Positions 5,977 through 9,140 of a stretch of DNA of 9,140 nucleotides are shown here, one piece after another. The notes beneath the pieces were generated by a model. It saw only the letters and a program-made list of their open reading frames with translations, ran no database searches and had not been told where the DNA came from. A program made the translations under genes and the position numbers. Position 1 is the first letter of the stretch. Every line of letters starts with the position of its first letter. Origin of the DNA: Methanomassiliicoccales archaeon (GTDB lineage: Archaea > Thermoplasmatota > Thermoplasmata > Methanomassiliicoccales > UBA472); contig JALOTM010000020.1 in NCBI GenBank assembly GCA_025457905.1, forward strand, positions 1-9,140, written 5' to 3'.

Positions 5977-5984
5977 CCTATTTC
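5977..5984 (-). promoter_or_regulatory. Weak TATA-like element before pheS
   Basis: On the minus strand the sequence reads GAAATAGG and is centred about 25-26 nt upstream of the pheS ATG. It overlaps the TAG stop of the TrmO-like gene. The spacing matches the other leaderless genes here and pheS lacks a ribosome binding site, but the match to a TATA consensus is poor. Confidence 0.25.
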
Positions 5985-6373
5985 TGACTTATGGGCCGCT
6001 GGTCGGGGCGGATGGCCGGCTTGATGTCCAGGACCGGGGTCCCGTCCAGGGCGTCCAAGCCCTTGACGAAGAGGAGGTTGCCCTCCCTCCTGAGCAACTG
6101 CACCTTGGTCATCCCGATGCGGTTCGGGCGGTCGGGGCTGCGCGTGGCGAAGACGCCTCTTAGAGGATTCCGGGGGTCGCCGCGCGGATGCACCTTCATG
6201 ACGTGCTCGTTGGCGCGGTCGAAGAGGAAGAGGACCACCAGCTCCCCCTCCTGCTCGATCGAAAATAGGCCCTCCTCGTACTCTGGCAGTATCTCGATGA
6301 CCGACTCGAGCTCGCGGCAGTCCATGCCCTTTTCCAAGGAGCTTCGGACGTACCCTATCGGCACCACCTTCAT
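5978..6373 (-). CDS. TrmO/TsaA-like tRNA methyltransferase (UPF0066 family)
   Basis: The family has a beta-barrel SAM-binding fold. Its studied member, E. coli TrmO, methylates N6 of threonylcarbamoyladenosine at tRNA position 37. Signatures here are PIGYVRS (5-11), GVFATRSPDRPNRIG (73-87) and LDALDGTPVLDIKP (106-119). At 131 residues it is the core domain only, without the C-terminal extension of the ~235-residue E. coli enzyme, as is usual for archaeal members such as AF0241. The ATG at 6373 is preferred because it overlaps the trpS TGA as ATGA and has GAGG five bases upstream; a GTG two codons earlier (6379) is the alternative. It sits between trpS and pheS in one transcription unit, which fits a tRNA role. 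Other archaeal relatives may have different substrates, so the m6t6A activity is inferred. It ends in TAG. Confidence 0.85.
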   Translation of the reverse strand: MKVVPIGYVRSSLEKGMDCRELESVIEILPEYEEGLFSIEQEGELVVLFLFDRANEHVMKVHPRGDPRNPLRGVFATRSPDRPNRIGMTKVQLLRREGNLLFVKGLDALDGTPVLDIKPAIRPDQRPISQK

Positions 6374-7488
6374 TCGCACCTCATGATGAACTCGTCGAGC
6401 CTCCCCTTCGCCTCCTCCCGGCGCTTCTGATGCCCCTCGAGGAAGTGGACCAAGCGATCGGTCAGGAGCTTCTTACACTCCCCGCACAGGATCTCGCCCT
6501 TCCGGCAACGGGAGGCGATGTCGTCCAAGGCCTTGTCATCCGGCTCGAAGAGATAGTACTGGTACTTGAAGACCGCACAGACCTCTGGCTTGCCCCCAGT
6601 CCGGCGCTGCTCCTCGGCGCTAACCGCCCCTCCGGTGAAGGCATTGCCGATCTTCTTCCTCACCACCTTGGGCGTGTCGGTGGTGTATATGGTGCTCTCC
6701 GGGACTGAGGAGGACATCTTGTCGCCGCCGGTGAGCCCCGGGAACATCTTGGTATGCAGGAGGGCGGGCTTATAGTAGCCCAGGCTCTCGGCCACATCCC
6801 TGGTGACCCGGAAGTGAGGGTCCTGGTCTATGCCGCAGGGGATGAGGACCGGTACGTTCCTTCCTTCCAGGACCGTGGGCAGGAAGCAGGGCGCCGACTG
6901 CACTGAGGTGAAGAATATTGAGCCGATGTTGGTGGAGTTGTCGAACCCGAAGACGGCCTTGGCGGTGGAGAACGTGACCTTTTTTGCCACCTTCAGGGCC
7001 AGGGGGTACAGGGTGCGGATGCAGTCCGTGTCGATTATTATCTTGGTCTTCTTGGGGTCAAAGCCCAGGGCGATCACGTCCAAAGCATTGTCCAGGGCCT
7101 TCCTGCGCGTGTCGTCCAGGCTCAGGGACTCGTTGAAGAGGAACTTCTCGTCGTCCGTCATCTGGAAGTACAGGGGGGCGTCGAAGGTGTCCTGCAGGTA
7201 CTTGCAGAAGATCCAGGGCATGAGGTGGCCCAGGTGGGTGTTCCCGGACGGCCCCCGGCCAGTGTAGAGGCTGAACTTGGAGCCTTTGTCATAGATGTCC
7301 AGGAGCCACTCCATGTCCCTCTGTGAGTACACCACCCCGCGCCTCAGCATGGGATGCAGGGGCCCGTACCTGGACATGCGGGCCAACAGCTCCTCGTCCA
7401 CCTTCTTGGTTCCGAAGCGCTGTATGAGCTGGTCGTAGTCTATATCTCCCGTGACCTGCCAGGGCGTGACTACGAAGTCCCCTTCCAT
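6370..7488 (-). CDS. trpS: Tryptophanyl-tRNA synthetase
   Basis: This class I synthetase activates tryptophan with ATP and charges tRNA-Trp. The 372 residues match the archaeal/eukaryotic form rather than the shorter bacterial one. The HIGH-type motif is HLGH at 85-88, within TGRGPSGNTHLGH. GIDQDPHFRVTRD (219-231) is a TrpRS signature, and the KMSKS-type loop is DKMSSS (256-261), followed by the TrpRS-typical STIYTTDTP (265-273). The N-terminal extension (1-75, with DYDQLIQRFGTKKV) is also typical of this branch. CRKGEILCGECKK (328-340) near the C-terminus contains three cysteines. The ATG at 7488 has only a weak GGTG (7493-7496) four bases upstream. A 128-nt gap separates it from terC, so it may have its own promoter; TTCATTACC near 7518-7526 is a weak candidate. 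The 3' end overlaps the TrmO-like gene by four bases, so it heads a tRNA-related operon. Confidence 0.96.
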   Translation of the reverse strand: MEGDFVVTPWQVTGDIDYDQLIQRFGTKKVDEELLARMSRYGPLHPMLRRGVVYSQRDMEWLLDIYDKGSKFSLYTGRGPSGNTHLGHLMPWIFCKYLQDTFDAPLYFQMTDDEKFLFNESLSLDDTRRKALDNALDVIALGFDPKKTKIIIDTDCIRTLYPLALKVAKKVTFSTAKAVFGFDNSTNIGSIFFTSVQSAPCFLPTVLEGRNVPVLIPCGIDQDPHFRVTRDVAESLGYYKPALLHTKMFPGLTGGDKMSSSVPESTIYTTDTPKVVRKKIGNAFTGGAVSAEEQRRTGGKPEVCAVFKYQYYLFEPDDKALDDIASRCRKGEILCGECKKLLTDRLVHFLEGHQKRREEAKGRLDEFIMRCE

Positions 7489-7616
7489 GATGCACCGTGG
7501 CGCTGGAAGAGCATCATTGGTAATGAACCTTTCCGAGTGCCTGGATTAAGTGCTTTGCCTTGGGACGGTTGCTTTCTGGAGTCGAGCATGTAACCTTGGA
7601 GGGGGATAAGATCGCC

Positions 7617-8567
7617 TCATTTCTCCTCGGGCATTGGGCACGTGTCCCTCCCCCGGTTCTTGTACAACGAGGCGGCCACAGTGATGGCCAGGACAACCCC
7701 TATCACCGCAAGCGAGGCCCAAACGGGGATGTGCACGAACCCGGAGATTAGCATCTTCACGCCCACGAACCCGAGGATCACCGCCAGGCCGTACTTCAGA
7801 TAGCAGAAGGCAGCAATGGCCGAGGAAAGGGCGAAGAAAAGCGATCTCAGCCCCAAAATGGCGAAGGCGTTGGACGTGTAGACGATGAAGGGGTCGGTGG
7901 TGATCGCCAGGATGGCCGGGATGGAATCCAGGGCGAACACGATGTCCGTGGATTCCACGAAGATCAGAGTGACAAGCAGCGGAGTGGCCATGAGCGCCCC
8001 CGTCCCCGCCGCCCTTACCCAGAATTTGTCGCCATGGTAATCGTCCGTGACCGGGAAGATCTTGCGAAAGCCCCTCACCGCCAGGTTCTTCTTAGGGTCG
8101 ATCTTCTTGTCATGGCCGAAGGCCATCCTTATGGCCGTGAAGACCAGGAAGGCCCCGAAGATGTAAATGACCCAGGAGAATTGCTCCAGCAAGGCCACTC
8201 CCACGAAGATGAAGAGACCACGGAACACCAGTGCACCGAGGATGCCCCAGAACAGCACCTTGTGCAAACAGAACTTTGGCGTGCAGAAGTACCCGAACAC
8301 CAGGATGAAAACGAAGAGGTTGTCGACACTCAACGTGAGCTCGATGATGTAGCCCGTGGTGAACTCCAGACCCTTCTGCGAGCCCATGGTCAGGAACACC
8401 AGCACGTTGAAGGCCACGGCTAGTGCTATCCAGAAGATGCTGAGCTTGACCGCCTCCCTGACCCCAATCTCATGGGCCTTTCGGTTGAAGACGAAGAGGT
8501 CCAAGGCGAGCATGGCGATGATGAAGATGAAGAACCCCACCCAGAACAGGTTCATGTCCTCAATCAC
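7617..8567 (-). CDS. TerC/Alx-family integral membrane protein
   Basis: TerC-family proteins are multi-pass membrane proteins. Characterised bacterial members (Alx, MeeF, MeeY) are linked to manganese export or metal homeostasis, and TerC itself to tellurite resistance. This 316-residue protein has the full length and about nine hydrophobic segments from residue 6 to 302. The conserved acidic residues lie inside helices: IELTLSVDNLFVF (75-87, with Glu76 and Asp82) and FVESTDIVFALDSIPA (203-218, with Glu205, Asp208 and Asp214). A basic cytoplasmic loop lies at 149-184 (GHDKKIDPKK). The start is GTG 8567, not the ATG at 8555, because a perfect Shine-Dalgarno GGAGGTGAT (8573-8581) ends five bases before the GTG but would be too far from the ATG. 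It is divergent from the E1-like gene and upstream of trpS with a 128-nt gap. Metal export is inferred from the family. Confidence 0.93.
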   Translation of the reverse strand: MIEDMNLFWVGFFIFIIAMLALDLFVFNRKAHEIGVREAVKLSIFWIALAVAFNVLVFLTMGSQKGLEFTTGYIIELTLSVDNLFVFILVFGYFCTPKFCLHKVLFWGILGALVFRGLFIFVGVALLEQFSWVIYIFGAFLVFTAIRMAFGHDKKIDPKKNLAVRGFRKIFPVTDDYHGDKFWVRAAGTGALMATPLLVTLIFVESTDIVFALDSIPAILAITTDPFIVYTSNAFAILGLRSLFFALSSAIAAFCYLKYGLAVILGFVGVKMLISGFVHIPVWASLAVIGVVLAITVAASLYKNRGRDTCPMPEEK

Positions 8568-8572
8568 CAGGA

Positions 8573-8581
8573 ATCACCTCC
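8573..8581 (-). promoter_or_regulatory. Strong Shine-Dalgarno that sets the terC start
   Basis: GGAGGTGAT on the minus strand is a full complement of the archaeal 16S rRNA 3' tail (AUCACCUCC). It ends five bases before GTG 8567 and 17 before the in-frame ATG at 8555, so it selects the GTG. It contrasts with the leaderless genes elsewhere in the window. Confidence 0.8.
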
Positions 8582-8633
8582 GGAGACCTCATGGCCTGAT
8601 AGGGGCCAAGTGGGGCGCCTTCTCATTACGGGG

Positions 8634-8641
8634 TTAAAAAA
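8634..8641 (-). promoter_or_regulatory. Candidate TATA box of terC
   Basis: TTTTTTAA on the minus strand lies in the divergent terC/E1-like spacer and predicts a leader of about 44 nt before the GTG. CTAAATAG (8649-8656) is a second candidate, giving about 59 nt. A leader is expected here because the gene has a strong Shine-Dalgarno. Neither leader is long enough for a typical yybP-ykoY manganese riboswitch. Confidence 0.4.
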
Positions 8642-8734
8642 CAACCGACTATTTAGGGCAATGGGTTGGCGGGCCGTGGTCGGCTGTCGCCAGGTTGGAG
8701 CATCATTATCAAGGCTTGCCCACCAAGACCACGC

Positions 8735-8742
8735 TATTATTA
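8735..8742 (+). promoter_or_regulatory. TATA box of the E1-like gene
   Basis: TATTATTA is centred 27-28 nt before the ATG at 8766, the same geometry as at 2401. It would place transcription downstream of the other in-frame ATG at 8754, which is only about 15 nt from the box. This supports a leaderless start at 8766. The spacer upstream also holds a GGTTGG direct repeat (8664-8669 and 8693-8698) of unknown meaning. Confidence 0.55.
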
Positions 8743-8765
8743 GCCGGGCCATCATGGCAGGGGAG

Positions 8766-9140
8766 ATGGGCCCGACAGTAACCCTTGGCACTCTTGACGA
8801 GGACCGGCACGAGCGCGCTCGCCGAGTGGGATGGATCGACCTGGACCGCTTATCGTCCGCCCATGTGCTGGTGGTCGGGGCTGGGGCTCTGGGGAATGAG
8901 GCAGTGAAGAACCTGGTCCTCTCCGGTGTCCATGAAATCACTATAGTGGATATGGACAAGGTGGTACGCTCGAACCTCAGCAGATGCCTCTTCTTCACGG
9001 AGGAGGACGCACGGAGGCGCGAGCCCAAAGCGGAGGTCCTGGCGAGGAGGGCAAGGGCGATGGACCCGGAGGCCAAGGTGGAAGCGGTCGTATCCAAGGT
9101 CGAGGATGTGCGTGAGGGGGTCTTCCAGACAAGCAACCTG
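8766..9140 (+). CDS. ThiF/MoeB/E1-like adenylating enzyme (partial, runs off right edge)
   Basis: The N-terminal 125 residues are visible and the frame is open to the window end. E1-like enzymes adenylate the C-terminal glycine of ubiquitin-like or sulfur-carrier proteins (MoaD, ThiS, SAMPs). The Rossmann nucleotide-binding loop is VLVVGAGALGNE (34-45, GxGxxG at 38-43). It is followed by the ATP/Mg site VDMDKV (61-66, Asp64), the conserved SNLSR (69-73, Arg73) and Lys88 in EPKAEVL. The Gln that usually follows the Arg in this family (NLxRQ) is Cys74 here. The preceding RHERARRVGWIDLDRL (14-29) matches the helix that begins these domains. The downstream AxDN motif, catalytic cysteine and zinc ligands are outside the window, so it is not clear whether this is a sulfur-carrier E1 or a ubiquitin-like E1. 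ATG 8754 is an alternative start, but the TATA box favours 8766. Confidence 0.88.
   Translation, partial: MGPTVTLGTLDEDRHERARRVGWIDLDRLSSAHVLVVGAGALGNEAVKNLVLSGVHEITIVDMDKVVRSNLSRCLFFTEEDARRREPKAEVLARRARAMDPEAKVEAVVSKVEDVREGVFQTSNL

Noticed and set aside
7489..7616. Possible tRNA or small RNA between terC and trpS
   Set aside because: No cloverleaf, T-loop sequence or strong hairpin is visible on either strand. I see only weak promoter-like A/T patches for trpS.
8568..8640. Possible yybP-ykoY manganese riboswitch in the terC leader
   Set aside because: Such switches often precede terC-family genes in bacteria, but this leader is only about 44-59 nt and shows no matching helices or conserved loops.
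8564..9136. Minus-strand open frame (190 codons) antisense to the E1-like gene
   Set aside because: The Ser/Arg/Thr-rich sequence has no recognisable domain. It covers the divergent promoters and overlaps the terC start, while the opposite strand encodes a clear nucleotide-binding fold.

Overview
This window looks archaeal and most resembles a GC-rich Thermoplasmatota genome; Methanomassiliicoccales-like is a guess from G+C, AGG-rich arginine codons and gene content, not a proof. The evidence is an archaeal-type D-aminoacyl-tRNA deacylase (DtdA/DTD2), an archaeal/eukaryotic-type TrpRS, a ~507-residue archaeal-type PheRS alpha chain, TATA boxes 26-28 nt upstream of start codons (leaderless genes), and a Shine-Dalgarno element complementary to an archaeal 16S tail. 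Ten genes plus the last codons of an eleventh are supported. Coding density is very high, with no gene-free stretch over 300 bp.

Layout from left to right. The tail of an upstream gene overlaps (ATGA) a four-helix membrane protein with a C-terminal zinc ribbon (31-795, +). This meets dtdA (796-1629, -) stop codon to stop codon with no base between. A 106-bp divergent promoter region separates dtdA from a signal-peptide protein with a C-terminal membrane anchor (1736-2281, +). Next come a winged-helix/TPR protein that looks like a STAND regulator without its NTPase (2401-3684, +) and a degenerate CPBP-type membrane protein (3721-4431, +). That gene abuts pheS with a second TGA|TCA junction. 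The minus strand then carries, in transcription order, a TerC-family membrane protein (8567-7617), trpS (7488-6370), a TrmO/TsaA-like gene (6373-5978) and pheS (5955-4432). Divergent from terC, a ThiF/E1-like adenylating enzyme begins at 8766 and runs off the right edge.

How the genes fit together: trpS, the TrmO-like gene and pheS form a tight run (4-bp overlap, then a 22-nt gap) that concerns tRNA charging and modification. dtdA, a proofreading enzyme for mischarged D-aminoacyl-tRNA, lies 2.8 kb beyond the end of pheS on the same strand, so the left two thirds of the window is rich in tRNA quality functions. The plus-strand genes between are monocistronic-looking, each with its own promoter, and are membrane, surface or regulatory proteins of unknown role. 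I see no mobile element, CRISPR array, tRNA, rRNA or clear defence island. The most interesting points are the NTPase-less STAND-like protein next to a motif-degenerate CPBP protein, the hairpin at their junction, the repeated zero-gap convergent junctions, and the cut-off E1-like gene whose partners lie outside the window.
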